Part shown: positions 27,837 to 36,595 of the stretch, piece after piece
Layout of the letters: every line of letters starts with the position of its first letter
Position numbering within the stretch: the stretch's first letter is position 1
Assembly: GCF_000735135.1 (NCBI RefSeq)
Contig: NZ_JPLZ01000006.1
Coordinates: 1,860,001 to 1,924,000 of the forward strand
Length of the DNA: 64,000 nucleotides
Origin: Chryseobacterium sp. FH1
GTDB taxonomy: Bacteria > Bacteroidota > Bacteroidia > Flavobacteriales > Weeksellaceae
Direction: 5' to 3'
Notes under the pieces: model-generated
What the model was told of the DNA's origin: nothing
The model's input: only the letters and a program-made list of their open reading frames with translations
The model's database searches: none
Position numbers and translations under genes: made by a program

Positions 27837-28499
27837 TTAAAACTTAAAAGTATTTTTCGGCAATTCCTTATTGACTTCTATCTTATTGATAGTCATCACG
27901 TAATCGCTATCCTTTTTAGGTGAAGACGATTCGATTCTGTAAGGCATTAGTAATTGTCCTACTTTTTTATAATCAGAATAGGTCAGAATCTCATCTTTCT
28001 TGATCTCACGAAACAACATATAATTTCTGACATCGAAATAATAAATTGTTTTGTTGACATTCTTCGTCAATTCCACCTTGAAATAGAATTGATCGTTAAT
28101 TTTTTCTTTCCCTAGAAATTTAGCTTCAAAACCTTTGTTTTCCCAATCAATAAAATCGTTGTCGAAGTTTTCAGGAATATAGTCATTGTACTGCTGAAGC
28201 TTGTTTTGCGCATAATTCATCGCATATCCATTCTTCCCATCATAACCTTCAACGGGCGTTTCTTTTCCGCCAACAACCATTGCTGTTTTGCTGAGATTGG
28301 GACGTTGCTGATAGATTTTAATAGGATATTCGTCATTCACGCCGAGTGTAACTCTTCCTTGGATTTGAACCGTGTTCAGAAGTTTCCAATTGGTAAGGCC
28401 ACCAGAATTCTCGATGTTTTTGTCGATGATCTCTGTAGCCGTTTGGGCAGAAATGAAAATGGAAAATATAATGGAGAATATGAGAATTATTTTTTTCAT
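27837..28499 (-). CDS. LolA-like outer-membrane lipoprotein-sorting family protein
   Basis: 220 residues with a signal peptide (1-19, ending ISA-Q). TATEIIDKNIENSGGLTNWK opens the mature protein, followed by beta-strand-rich sequence and PYRIESSSPKKDSDYVMTI, a layout matching the Bacteroidota LolA-like half-barrel class. Substrate could be lipoprotein or an outer-membrane partner; it is not the housekeeping LolA by eye. A full -7 box TATCTTTG lies at 28518-28525, 19 bases before the start. Confidence 0.65.
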   Translation of the reverse strand: MKKIILIFSIIFSIFISAQTATEIIDKNIENSGGLTNWKLLNTVQIQGRVTLGVNDEYPIKIYQQRPNLSKTAMVVGGKETPVEGYDGKNGYAMNYAQNKLQQYNDYIPENFDNDFIDWENKGFEAKFLGKEKINDQFYFKVELTKNVNKTIYYFDVRNYMLFREIKKDEILTYSDYKKVGQLLMPYRIESSSPKKDSDYVMTINKIEVNKELPKNTFKF

Positions 28500-28517
28500 T
28501 CAGAATTTTTAAGAATC

Positions 28518-28525
28518 CAAAGATA
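28518..28525 (-). promoter_or_regulatory. -7 box of the LolA-like / yjbR unit
   Basis: TATCTTTG on the minus strand, a full TAnnTTTG match, with no clear -33 TTG. Confidence 0.45.
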
Positions 28526-28589
28526 GGATTTTTATTAAGTTATCGATTCTGTGGAAATATTAAAAAGTGCTAAAAAAGATATTAATCAG

Positions 28590-29312
28590 TTAGAGTAGCA
28601 TTTTTGCTTTTTCCAGATCCTCCGGCGTATCGATTCCGATTCCTACGAAATCCGTTTCTATCATCCTAATTTTCATTCCATTTTCCAAATAACGCAATTG
28701 CTCTAATTTTTCTGAAATTTCCATAGGTGTCATTTCCAGAGACGAAAACTTAAGCAAAACTTCTTTCCTAAAAGCATAAACGCCGATGTGCTTGTAATAC
28801 TTGACATTGTACGATAATTCCCTATGAAAAGGAATCACAGAACGGCTGAAGTACAAGGCAAAACCATTATTATCTGTGATGACTTTCACATTATTAGGAT
28901 TCTTAATTTCCTCAGATTCTTTCAATTGAATTTTTAATGATGCCAAAGAAATCTCTTTCTTTTCGTCCTTGGCAAAAACGTCAATCAATTGCTTTAAAGG
29001 TTCTTTCTTAAGAAAAGGTTCATCGCCCTGAACATTGATGACAATATCACAATCGATGTTCTGGACAGCTTCGGCAATTCTATCACTTCCAGTCTCGTGT
29101 TCGCCTGTCATTACGGCTTTTCCTCCGTTTTTGGAAATTTCATCAAAAATAATTTCGGAATCTGTAGCCACGAAGACTTCATCAAATAAACCAGTCTCTA
29201 CAACATTTTGATACGTTGTTATAATAATAGTTCTATTACCCAAAACTTCCATCAGTTTACCTGGGAATCTAGTGGAATTGTAACGGGCAGGGATAACTGC
29301 GATGACTTTCAT
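28590..29312 (-). CDS. kdsB: 3-deoxy-manno-octulosonate cytidylyltransferase (CMP-KDO synthetase)
   Basis: 240 residues from ATG 29312 ([19 protein letters not shown]). [32 protein letters not shown] and [16 protein letters not shown] match the family. It activates KDO with CTP for lipopolysaccharide inner core synthesis in the cytoplasm. Its ATG overlaps the stop of the upstream membrane-protein gene (ATGA), so translation is coupled. The frame open to 29351 is not used. Confidence 0.95.
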   Translation of the reverse strand: MKVIAVIPARYNSTRFPGKLMEVLGNRTIIITTYQNVVETGLFDEVFVATDSEIIFDEISKNGGKAVMTGEHETGSDRIAEAVQNIDCDIVINVQGDEPFLKKEPLKQLIDVFAKDEKKEISLASLKIQLKESEEIKNPNNVKVITDNNGFALYFSRSVIPFHRELSYNVKYYKHIGVYAFRKEVLLKFSSLEMTPMEISEKLEQLRYLENGMKIRMIETDFVGIGIDTPEDLEKAKMLL

Positions 29313-29893
29313 TTGATAAATTTTAATAAAAAGATTAATGCATAGATCCAAGAAACGTATAAAGCAGAATAGAAAAATCCTAATCCGAAGCTCTTTAGAA
29401 AATTGCCTTTACATTTTTTTGAATTTTTAAAAATAAGCCGTAAAGCTCTGAAATAAATCCAATAGAGTATGGCGATTAAAAGTAAAAAAACCGACCAGAA
29501 AAACACTCCGACCACATACAGTGATAATAATATTAAAAGTGTAAAAGCTAACCAAGCAAAAATTGATAAAATAATACCCACAAGCCCATCTCCATCCACA
29601 TCTGGAACATCTACGTCTGGTGCGTAGTCAGACGTAGATTTTATATTTTTAGTGAAATTTTCCTTGGTGAAAATCTTACCTAAATTATCTCTTAAAGCTA
29701 TGCCTTCGTATAAACTTATACTTACAAAAATGAAAAAAGCAACTGCAAGGATAGAAGTTGAAAGGATAGAATTCTGAAATAAACTATGATGAGATCGGTA
29801 TCCTGAAATCCAAACACATAAAATCACTAATAGAATAATTACTATTGATGAATAAAAAGTAAACTTGGTTTCAAGAAAAATTTTATTCTTCAT
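29309..29893 (-). CDS. Hypothetical four-helix membrane protein
   Basis: 194 residues with about four to five hydrophobic segments (about 13-30, 46-62, 103-125, 126-148, 170-190). Between the second and third lies [13 protein letters not shown], an acidic Asp repeat similar to calcium-binding loops. The C-terminus overlaps kdsB by 4 bases. I do not recognise the family; the coupling to kdsB hints at an envelope role. Confidence 0.6.
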   Translation of the reverse strand: MKNKIFLETKFTFYSSIVIILLVILCVWISGYRSHHSLFQNSILSTSILAVAFFIFVSISLYEGIALRDNLGKIFTKENFTKNIKSTSDYAPDVDVPDVDGDGLVGIILSIFAWLAFTLLILLSLYVVGVFFWSVFLLLIAILYWIYFRALRLIFKNSKKCKGNFLKSFGLGFFYSALYVSWIYALIFLLKFIK

Positions 29894-29920
29894 TTATGAT
29901 GATAATTATATTTTTTATTT

Positions 29921-30385
29921 TTATTGATTTTTGATAATAGCTTCCAATCTATCGTCAGGCTCAAAGTCGAGAACGTCAATTAGTTTTACTTTTTTGAAAT
30001 CTTTATGAAAGGTATTGATGACGACATTCCAATTTTCAGGAACGACTGCGGAAGGCACTTTTAAACATAGCTTTTCATCAGCATCAAACCAAGCATTTCC
30101 AATCTTTTGACAATCAAAATAATTCCTAAAATCCCGCCAGCTTTTCGATAATTCAGAAGATTCAACCGTTTGGATTTCTGCATTGCTAGGAATTTTGATG
30201 ACCATAATTTTAAAGTCCTTATTGAATCCCAATCCTTTCCGATGCGCCAATGTTTCCAAATAGGCAAGAGAAATACTCTCGGCTGTGTAAAGTACTTTTT
30301 TACCTTCGGAGTTCCATCGTCCTTCCAAGCCACTCGCAAAGAGAGAGTCCGCATATCTTTTGTGTACGATTCTGTAGACGAGCAT
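29921..30385 (-). CDS. RES-domain toxin (first RES-Xre pair)
   Basis: 154 residues. The family catalytic set is visible with correct spacing: Arg23 (EGRWNSEG), Tyr33 (VLYTAES), Glu44 (AYLETLAH) and Ser112 (LKVPSAVV). Characterised RES toxins consume NAD+ and cause growth arrest. The start codon shares one base with the antitoxin stop (TAATG). It is paired with the Xre/DUF2384-like antitoxin upstream. Intact by all visible criteria. Confidence 0.9.
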   Translation of the reverse strand: MLVYRIVHKRYADSLFASGLEGRWNSEGKKVLYTAESISLAYLETLAHRKGLGFNKDFKIMVIKIPSNAEIQTVESSELSKSWRDFRNYFDCQKIGNAWFDADEKLCLKVPSAVVPENWNVVINTFHKDFKKVKLIDVLDFEPDDRLEAIIKNQ

Positions 30386-30858
30386 TATACAGGATAACCT
30401 TGGGCTAGTTTTTCTATCTCTTCGTAGATCAGATCTACACCTCCAGAAGTGGAAATAAAATCTATCGGCTTATCACTGGAATTCCAAAAAGGACGGTTCA
30501 TCCATAGGGTAAACTCATCCAGATTTCCAAAGATCTCCTTTCCAAAACTATAAAGATTGATCAATTTTAATAGATGCTCGCTGTAGATCGGGTCCAAGCC
30601 TTTCTCTTGATCTCTGTAATTGCTGATGGTCCTTGGAGAAAGATTGATGACAGATGCCAAAGCTTTCTCTGGCATCTTGATGGCATCAGCAAGTGAATAG
30701 AATACGTCTGTTTTCAAGCCTTCTCTTGCTTTTTTCAACAGTTTGTAGTCATCTTTTATTGCAAATCTATTGAACACAGAAGTGACTGCTCCATAAGAGG
30801 CTATTGGCTCTTCTACTCTATTTTTGTTGGAATCGCGTTGTTCTCTATTTGTTGCCAT
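30385..30858 (-). CDS. Xre/ParS-type antitoxin (first RES-Xre pair)
   Basis: 157 residues from ATG 30858. The middle holds a helix-turn-helix (EKALASVINLSPRTISNYRD), then the C-terminal DUF2384-like toxin-binding part (LYSFGKEIFGNLDEFTLWM, ending with GVDLIYEEIEKLAQGYPV). It neutralises the RES toxin and should repress its own promoter. The longer frame to 30900 would start above the -7 box at 30875-30882 and is rejected. Confidence 0.88.
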   Translation of the reverse strand: MATNREQRDSNKNRVEEPIASYGAVTSVFNRFAIKDDYKLLKKAREGLKTDVFYSLADAIKMPEKALASVINLSPRTISNYRDQEKGLDPIYSEHLLKLINLYSFGKEIFGNLDEFTLWMNRPFWNSSDKPIDFISTSGGVDLIYEEIEKLAQGYPV

Positions 30859-30874
30859 TTCTTTTTCCTTTCCA

Positions 30875-30917
30875 CAAAGATAGAAATTTTTCCAAGTCAA
30901 AAACGAATTTTTTCCAA
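30875..30917 (-). promoter_or_regulatory. Promoter and repeat operator of the first RES-Xre pair
   Basis: -7 box TATCTTTG on the minus strand (30875-30882). Just upstream are two direct repeats, GAAATTTTTCCAA (30883-30895) and GAATTTTTTCCAA (30905-30917), 22 bases apart (two helix turns), suited to a dimeric HTH antitoxin. Confidence 0.5.
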
Positions 30918-32171
30918 TTATTTCAAATTTTCAAGCGCTTTTTTCAATTTTGGCAGACAATCTTTGATATCATCTAGCGAACATCCGCCAACAGATGCTC
31001 TGAACCAAGGCACTGACTTGTCATTTCCAAATGCTGAGAAAGGAACCAAAGCCATTCCTGCATTATTGATCAGATAGAAAACTAAATCTGTAGAATTTTC
31101 AATTAATTTACCGTCTGGAGCAACTTTCCCTAGGTAATCCAATTTGATGGTCAAATAAAGTGCACCCATTGGCGAAATGCTTTCAACTGCAAAACCACTA
31201 TTCTTCAAATCTTGGATTCCCGCGTGAAGTTCTTTCAAACTGTTGTTAAGTTTTCCTTTATAATCTTCTAAGAAATTGTCAACAGCAGAATCATCAGCCA
31301 AAAATTCAGCAACAGCTTCCTGCTCTGGTTTCGGTGCCCAAGCACCTACGTGAGTTAGCAAAGCTTTCATTTTGTCAATCACCAAACTTGGTCCGAATCC
31401 CCAACCAACTCGAACGCCAGTCGCTGCGAAACATTTAGATGTTCCATCAACATAGATCGTGTAATCTTTCATTTCTGGTAAAAGACTTACCGGATCGTGA
31501 TGATCTGAACCAAATGTCAGCATCGCATAGATCTGATCGTACATCAAATAAAGCGGTTTCTCATCATCACCTCTTCTTTTATTTTCTTCCAAGACCAATT
31601 CGCAAATTTCAGATAATTGCTCTCTTGTAAACATTGTTCCAGTCGGATTAAGTGGAGAACAAAGACAAAGCAAAACGGCACCTTCCAGATGTGGTCTCAA
31701 ATCATCGGCTGTTGGCAAGAAATTATTGGATTCCTGAGTCTGGACTTCCACAGCATTGGCACTCGTCAAATAAGAATAATGGTTGTTGTTCCAAGAAGGA
31801 ATTGGGTAAATCACTTTGTCACCTTCGTCCACAATTGTTTTGAAAACAGCGTAGATCAAAGGTCTTGAACCTGCTGTAATCAAAATATCATTGGCAGAAT
31901 AATCCAGATTCCAGCGTTTTTTAAGATCATTACTCACGGAAGCTCTCAGAGATTGCAAACCGTTTGCTGGTGGGTAATTAGTAAGGTTATTCTTATAAGC
32001 TTTCTGGATTCCGTCTTTCAACTCCTGAGGAATTGGATAGATGTTGGAATTGAGATCGCCAATAGTAAGGTTTGAGATTTGTGCACCTTTCGCTTTCAGG
32101 TCATTCACTTCATTTCCGATTTTGATGATCTCTGAACCAACGAGGTTAGATGCTAGTTTTGATACTTTCAC
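30918..32171 (-). CDS. PLP-dependent aminotransferase, class I/II
   Basis: 417 residues. NYPPANGLQSLR, TAGSRPLIYAVF, CSPLNPTGTMF, Tyr-Asp in LMYDQIYAML and PLP lysine Lys246 in VDGTSKCFAATGVRVGWG mark fold type I of the aspartate aminotransferase group; FRASVGGC carries the substrate-carboxylate Arg. Substrate (aspartate, aromatic or other) cannot be named. A promoter with TTG (32261-32263), 20-base spacer and GACCTTTG (32233-32240) lies upstream. Cytoplasmic, monocistronic. Confidence 0.9.
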   Translation of the reverse strand: MKVSKLASNLVGSEIIKIGNEVNDLKAKGAQISNLTIGDLNSNIYPIPQELKDGIQKAYKNNLTNYPPANGLQSLRASVSNDLKKRWNLDYSANDILITAGSRPLIYAVFKTIVDEGDKVIYPIPSWNNNHYSYLTSANAVEVQTQESNNFLPTADDLRPHLEGAVLLCLCSPLNPTGTMFTREQLSEICELVLEENKRRGDDEKPLYLMYDQIYAMLTFGSDHHDPVSLLPEMKDYTIYVDGTSKCFAATGVRVGWGFGPSLVIDKMKALLTHVGAWAPKPEQEAVAEFLADDSAVDNFLEDYKGKLNNSLKELHAGIQDLKNSGFAVESISPMGALYLTIKLDYLGKVAPDGKLIENSTDLVFYLINNAGMALVPFSAFGNDKSVPWFRASVGGCSLDDIKDCLPKLKKALENLK

Positions 32172-32232
32172 TTTATTGATTTTAAATTATTATTCAGATT
32201 TATAATCTGATTTTATTCTTTACTAGATTTTA

Positions 32233-32263
32233 CAAAGGTCTTAAATGTAACTGACTAATTCAA
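32233..32263 (-). promoter_or_regulatory. Promoter of the aminotransferase gene
   Basis: Minus strand: TTG (32261-32263), 20-base spacer, GACCTTTG (32233-32240), one mismatch to TAnnTTTG. Confidence 0.4.
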
Positions 32264-32269
32264 ATTACA

Positions 32270-32320
32270 CAACAAAAAAAGTTCTCAAAACTAAGTGACT
32301 TTAGTAATTGAGAACTTTCT
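32270..32320 (-). terminator. Terminator after the phosphohexomutase gene
   Basis: AAGTTCTCAA (32279-32288) pairs with TTGAGAACTT (32308-32317); on the minus strand the stem is followed by a run of seven T. Confidence 0.8.
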
Positions 32321-32365
32321 ATTAAAAATATTTGGAGTTATATTTTTATCAAATAAAATTTTCAA

Positions 32366-34087
32366 TTACAAATTCAGATCCTTCTTTACAAGCTGAATTT
32401 TTTCTTCCAACTTAGGCAGTTTTTCTACGAAATCTTGCTCAGAAGTAATAGAATCTTTCACAGAAACATAGAATTTGATTTTCGGCTCGGTTCCAGAAGG
32501 ACGCACGCAAACCTTAGTTCCATCTTGCGTGTAATAGATCAAAACATTAGATTTTGGAATATCATCCATCACCTTTTTCTCATTTTTGGAAACCACAAAA
32601 CAAGTTTGCTCTTTGAAATCTTTTACTTCTTCCACAGGAGAACCAGCGATTTCTTTTGGAGGATTTTCGCGGAAGTTTTTCATCATTTCCTGGATCTCTT
32701 CTGCACCACTTCTTCCCTTTCTCACCACATTGATCAAGCCTTCATAATACAATCCAACTTCTTTATAGATGTCAATCATATACTGATAAACGGTTGTCCC
32801 ATTGGCTTTACACCAAGCAGCAATCTCACAAGCTGTCAAGATAGAGCCACAAGAATCCTTGTCTCTCACGAAATCGCCTGTCATAAATCCGAAACTCTCT
32901 TCGCCACCGCAAATAAACTTTTCCTGACCTTCGAAATCACGGATCATTTTCCCGATCCATTTGAAACCGGTCAATCCAACTTTGCAGTCAACACCGAATT
33001 TCTCAGCAACATCAAAGAAAATATCAGAGGTTACAATCGTAGAACCAATGAATTCTTTTCCGGTAATTTTCCCCGCTTTTTTCCATTGATCTAATATATA
33101 ATAAGTAAGAATTGTATTGCATTGATTTCCGTTTAATAACTGGATTTCGCCTTCAAGATTTCTCACAGCAATTCCCAATCTGTCGCCATCTGGATCTGTT
33201 CCGATTACGATATCAGCATTGGTAATCTCTGCAAGATCCATCGCCATAGAAAGTGCCGCTGGTTCTTCTGGATTTGGAGAAGAAACAGTGGGGAAATTTC
33301 CACTTGGAATCATTTGTTCTGACACAAGATCCAACTTTGTGAATCCAGCTTTTTTCAAAGCTTTTGGAACTGTTGTGTAAGTTGTTCCGTGAATCGATGT
33401 GAAAACGATATTAAGGTTGTCTCTACCAACATTCTGATAAAGAGAGTTTTCCATACAAGCATCAACATACACATCATCTTGTTCTTCGCCAATCCACTCT
33501 ATCAAATCATCGTTTCCATCAAACTTGATATTTTCGAATTTGGTTGCATAAACTTCTCTGATGATATTTTCGTCATCTGGTGGAACGATTTGCGCACCGT
33601 CATTCCAATAAACCTTGTAACCATTATATTCTGGTGGATTATGGGAAGCTGTCAAAACGATTCCAGCATTACATTTTTTATCACGAACGGTGAAAGACAA
33701 TTCTGGTGTTGGACGGTGGTCTTTGAACAACAAAACCTTGATTCCGTTTGCCGTCAAAACATCAGCCACCACTTTCCCGAATTCCTTAGAATTATGTCTT
33801 ACATCATAAGCAATCGCCACTTTGATTTCCTCGCCAGAAAATTGCTGATGAAGATAGTTGGCTAGACCTTGAGTCGCTTGTCCTAATGTATATTTATTAA
33901 GACGATTGGTTCCAACGCCCATTATACCGCGCATTCCGCCTGTTCCAAATTCTAATTCTCTGTAGAAAGAATCTTCCAGATCAGGAGATTCGGAATCAAT
34001 CAAAGTTTGAACTTTTTTTCTTGTTTCTTCGTCAAATGTTTCTGAAAGCCAAAGTTTTGCTTTATCTAATGTTGATGTGTCAGACAT
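32366..34087 (-). CDS. Phosphoglucomutase / phosphomannomutase family enzyme
   Basis: 573 residues, the length of the phospho-sugar mutase group that includes PGM2-like enzymes. Phosphoserine Ser148 in LTASHNPPEYNGYKVYW, Mg ligands Asp298, Asp300, Asp302 in GTDPDGDRLG, sugar loop CGGEESFG (393-400) and phosphate loop RPSGTEPK are all present. It interconverts hexose (or pentose) 1- and 6-phosphates, feeding sugar nucleotide synthesis. The gene is followed by a terminator and preceded 19 bases upstream by a GIN-domain lipoprotein in the same direction. Confidence 0.92.
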   Translation of the reverse strand: MSDTSTLDKAKLWLSETFDEETRKKVQTLIDSESPDLEDSFYRELEFGTGGMRGIMGVGTNRLNKYTLGQATQGLANYLHQQFSGEEIKVAIAYDVRHNSKEFGKVVADVLTANGIKVLLFKDHRPTPELSFTVRDKKCNAGIVLTASHNPPEYNGYKVYWNDGAQIVPPDDENIIREVYATKFENIKFDGNDDLIEWIGEEQDDVYVDACMENSLYQNVGRDNLNIVFTSIHGTTYTTVPKALKKAGFTKLDLVSEQMIPSGNFPTVSSPNPEEPAALSMAMDLAEITNADIVIGTDPDGDRLGIAVRNLEGEIQLLNGNQCNTILTYYILDQWKKAGKITGKEFIGSTIVTSDIFFDVAEKFGVDCKVGLTGFKWIGKMIRDFEGQEKFICGGEESFGFMTGDFVRDKDSCGSILTACEIAAWCKANGTTVYQYMIDIYKEVGLYYEGLINVVRKGRSGAEEIQEMMKNFRENPPKEIAGSPVEEVKDFKEQTCFVVSKNEKKVMDDIPKSNVLIYYTQDGTKVCVRPSGTEPKIKFYVSVKDSITSEQDFVEKLPKLEEKIQLVKKDLNL

Positions 34088-34106
34088 TTTATTTATAGTT
34101 TTTTGT

Positions 34107-34808
34107 TTATTTTATTATCCTCTTTTCAATCGTAGCTTTTTCGGTGAGATTCACTTTTTTGGAAGGCTCGCCGTAATAAACCAGTTTCGAAGTATTTTTC
34201 AGTTTTCCTTTGATTTCTTCATCCACATTCAATTCCGCATAATTTCCGTTTTGAGAATCAATTTCCAAATCTTTGATGTACCAATATGGCGCAATGATGC
34301 TCGCTGTATCTTTGATGTTAAGCTTTGCTAAAGTTGTTTTACCCAAAAGATTAGCTCTACTTTTATTCGTCATTTCGATATTCGACTTTTCTGAAATCAC
34401 TGAACCGATAAATTTAGCATTATCTTTTAGATTCAAGGAAAAATTTTCAACTTTCATCTGGCTGGAGATATTAAGTTCCACAGAATCAGCTATTTTAATA
34501 TCATCAAAAGCATTTTTGCCGTAAATGGTAATATTATAGAAATCTACTTTCTCCGTCTCACTGTTTTCCGTGATGTAAAGATGTTTGTCTTTAATTTCAA
34601 TGTGCAGATTTTCAAAGATATTTGGATATGTTTCTACATTCACAAAATTGTGTGGACTTTGCACGTAAAATACGCGGAATTTCCCTTTCAGATTAAGTTT
34701 TGAAAACTCAGCCAATTCCACATCTTTCGATTGAATCTCGCCTTTTGGTTTTACTTTGCCGCAGGAAACTGCTATGAAAATTAGAGTTAAGTAAAATAGA
34801 TTTTTCAT
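34107..34808 (-). CDS. GIN-domain (DUF2807) lipoprotein
   Basis: 233 residues. Signal ending AVSC with acceptor Cys16. The mature part is a beta-helical head-GIN-type domain (FSKLNLKGKFRVFYVQSP, then alternating strand turns with NISSQMKVENFSLNLKDNAK). Probably anchored in the periplasm or outer membrane; the function of the family is unknown. It ends 19 bases before the mutase gene. A second, more regular member of the family is encoded at 43154-43981. Confidence 0.78.
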   Translation of the reverse strand: MKNLFYLTLIFIAVSCGKVKPKGEIQSKDVELAEFSKLNLKGKFRVFYVQSPHNFVNVETYPNIFENLHIEIKDKHLYITENSETEKVDFYNITIYGKNAFDDIKIADSVELNISSQMKVENFSLNLKDNAKFIGSVISEKSNIEMTNKSRANLLGKTTLAKLNIKDTASIIAPYWYIKDLEIDSQNGNYAELNVDEEIKGKLKNTSKLVYYGEPSKKVNLTEKATIEKRIIK

Positions 34809-34846
34809 AAGATTAATGATTTACCAAATTAATTAAATTATATCAT

Positions 34847-35809
34847 TTAAATTAATTCCTCAATATGATAATTCTTATGTTCACGATTCGTTCTGATAAT
34901 CAATTCACCTAAGAATCCAGCTACAAAAAGTAAACTACCCATAATCATCATCGTCAAAGCAATGAAGAACCAAGGATTGTTGGCAATCAGATTTCCGTAA
35001 ACTTTGAAGATATAGACATCAATCAGTTTTGAAATTCCCAACCAAATGGCTGACAAAAATCCTATGATAAACATCAAAGTTCCCGCTGCGCCAAAGAAAT
35101 GCATCGGTCTTCCGCCAAATCTGCTGACAAACCAAAGCGTGACCAAATCAAGAAATCCACGAACAAATCTTTCCGTCCCAAACTTCGAAGTTCCATACGG
35201 TCTTGCCTGGTGTTGAACTGGTTTTTCAGTAATATTTCTAAAGCCAGCATTGGCCGCCAAAACCGGAATATAGCGGTGCATATCGCCATAAACATCAATG
35301 GATTTTACGACCTGTTTTTTATAGGCTTTCAATCCGCAATTGAAATCGTGAAGTGAAACACCAGAAACTTTCCTGGCCGCAGAATTGAATAATTTTGAAG
35401 GAATATTTTTGGTCATCACGTTATCAAAACGCTTCTTTTTCCAACCTGAAACGATGTCATAATTTCCAAGTTTTACCATTTCGTAAAGTTCTGGAATCTC
35501 TTCTGGAAAGTCTTGTAAATCAGCATCCATTGTAATGATGACATCGCCATTCACTTTTTCGAATGCGGCGTGAAGTGCTTGTGATTTTCCGTAGTTTTTT
35601 GAAAATTTGATCCCGTGAATCTGTGGATTTTGAATCTTCAAATTCTCGATGATGGACCAGGAAAGGTCGGTGCTTCCGTCATCTATGAACCAAACTTCGT
35701 AAGACAATTTGTTGTTTCTGCAAACGGTGTCGATTCTGTTGAAGAGTTCTTCCAGAGAATCTTGCTCGTTTAGCAAAGGAATTATAATGGATAAATTGAG
35801 GGTGTTCAA
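34847..35809 (-). CDS. Family 2 glycosyltransferase, polyprenyl-phosphate sugar type
   Basis: 320 residues. The GT-A domain (1-225) has IIPLLNEQDSLEELF, FIDDGSTDLSW and the metal motif Asp95-Asp97 in MDADLQDFPEE; HDFNCGLKAYKKQV is typical of DPM1/GtrB-like enzymes that load a sugar on undecaprenyl phosphate. Two C-terminal membrane helices (about 235-258 and 275-305) anchor it. In flavobacteria it usually sits next to DUF4199 (recollection); here a toxin-antitoxin pair lies between. Confidence 0.88.
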   Translation of the reverse strand: MNTLNLSIIIPLLNEQDSLEELFNRIDTVCRNNKLSYEVWFIDDGSTDLSWSIIENLKIQNPQIHGIKFSKNYGKSQALHAAFEKVNGDVIITMDADLQDFPEEIPELYEMVKLGNYDIVSGWKKKRFDNVMTKNIPSKLFNSAARKVSGVSLHDFNCGLKAYKKQVVKSIDVYGDMHRYIPVLAANAGFRNITEKPVQHQARPYGTSKFGTERFVRGFLDLVTLWFVSRFGGRPMHFFGAAGTLMFIIGFLSAIWLGISKLIDVYIFKVYGNLIANNPWFFIALTMMIMGSLLFVAGFLGELIIRTNREHKNYHIEELI

Positions 35810-35828
35810 ATTGATTGATTTTAAGAGT

Positions 35829-36254
35829 TCAAAGATATTTCTTTTGAATGAGATTTAATGCTTCATCTGGTGCAAAAACAGGAATTTCGGAAGTGGAAAA
35901 ATCTTTTAGATTTCTAGTTACTATTCCATTGATTTTTTCGATTTTATGAGCACAAAAAATCTGGATTGCATCTTCAAAATCTTTGTGGTTGGACTTTACA
36001 GATTTTCTAATTATTTCTTCATCAATAGGAATTATTTTAATGAAATTCATAATTTCATCTATTAATTCTCTTAATAGAGTCTCTTTAATATTTTTTTTGC
36101 AGATGTAGTGCAATGTTGCAATACTGTGTGAAGAAACATAAAGTTCGATATTTTCTTTGGTCGAATAATTAAAGATTTCCGAAACAATGTCAAAATGTGG
36201 ATGTCTCCTCTGTAGCAAATCAACAATAATGTTGGTATCCAAGAAAAAAATCAT
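35829..36254 (-). CDS. PIN-domain toxin (VapC-like)
   Basis: 141 residues. Asp6 in FFLDTNIIVDLL, Asp95 in KDFEDAIQIFCA and Asp118 in TRNLKDFSTSEI are the acidic metal-binding residues of a PIN ribonuclease. The usual Glu near residue 45 is not evident (SSHSIATLHYI), as in many PIN_3 members. It is 1 base downstream of the antitoxin. Target RNA unknown. Confidence 0.85.
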   Translation of the reverse strand: MIFFLDTNIIVDLLQRRHPHFDIVSEIFNYSTKENIELYVSSHSIATLHYICKKNIKETLLRELIDEIMNFIKIIPIDEEIIRKSVKSNHKDFEDAIQIFCAHKIEKINGIVTRNLKDFSTSEIPVFAPDEALNLIQKKYL

Positions 36255-36255
36255 T

Positions 36256-36510
36256 TTATGAATATTTTTTCTCCAAATATTCTCTCGTGTATTCCTCTAA
36301 TTCTTCATCTGTATATTGAGGAATGTCATTAGGGATTTTATCCAAAAGCTTTTTCATTTTTGCAGTTGGTTCTTTAGTTTTTTCAGGTTCGCCTAAAGAT
36401 TCAAGATACTTCTGCACCATCTCAGAAAGACTTCTCTGAGTACCTTTTGCATATTTCTTAGCTTTTTCTATGACCGATTTTTCTACAGTCAGAGTCAGTT
36501 TGGTTGTCAT
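36256..36510 (-). CDS. Ribbon-helix-helix-like antitoxin (DUF6364 type)
   Basis: 84 residues. The N-terminal part KLTLTVEKSVIEKAKKYAK followed by QRSLSEMVQKYLESL fits a ribbon-helix-helix DNA-binding domain; the charged C-terminal part (DEELEEYTREYLEKKYS) should wrap the PIN toxin. It precedes the toxin by 1 base. A 29-base dyad upstream (36542-36570) is a candidate operator. Confidence 0.82.
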   Translation of the reverse strand: MTTKLTLTVEKSVIEKAKKYAKGTQRSLSEMVQKYLESLGEPEKTKEPTAKMKKLLDKIPNDIPQYTDEELEEYTREYLEKKYS

Positions 36511-36541
36511 TACGTGTTGTTTTAGTAAAGATACGTATTAA

Positions 36542-36570
36542 TTCATAAATGATAATTGATAATTTATGAA
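36542..36570. promoter_or_regulatory. Dyad upstream of the vapBC-like pair
   Basis: TTCATAAAT (36542-36550) is inverted at ATTTATGAA (36562-36570), centre 36556. A weak -7 (TATCTTTA on the minus strand, near 36525) lies between it and the gene. TGATAA-type simple repeats also occur elsewhere (62865-62895), so an operator role is tentative. Confidence 0.35.
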
Positions 36571-36595
36571 TGATTTTTGAAAAGCCATCTAACTT

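Noticed and set aside
32435-33094. Long open frame (219 codons) antisense to the phosphohexomutase gene
   Set aside because: The sense strand encodes a complete, motif-rich enzyme; the antisense frame is a codon-bias shadow with no recognisable protein pattern or promoter.
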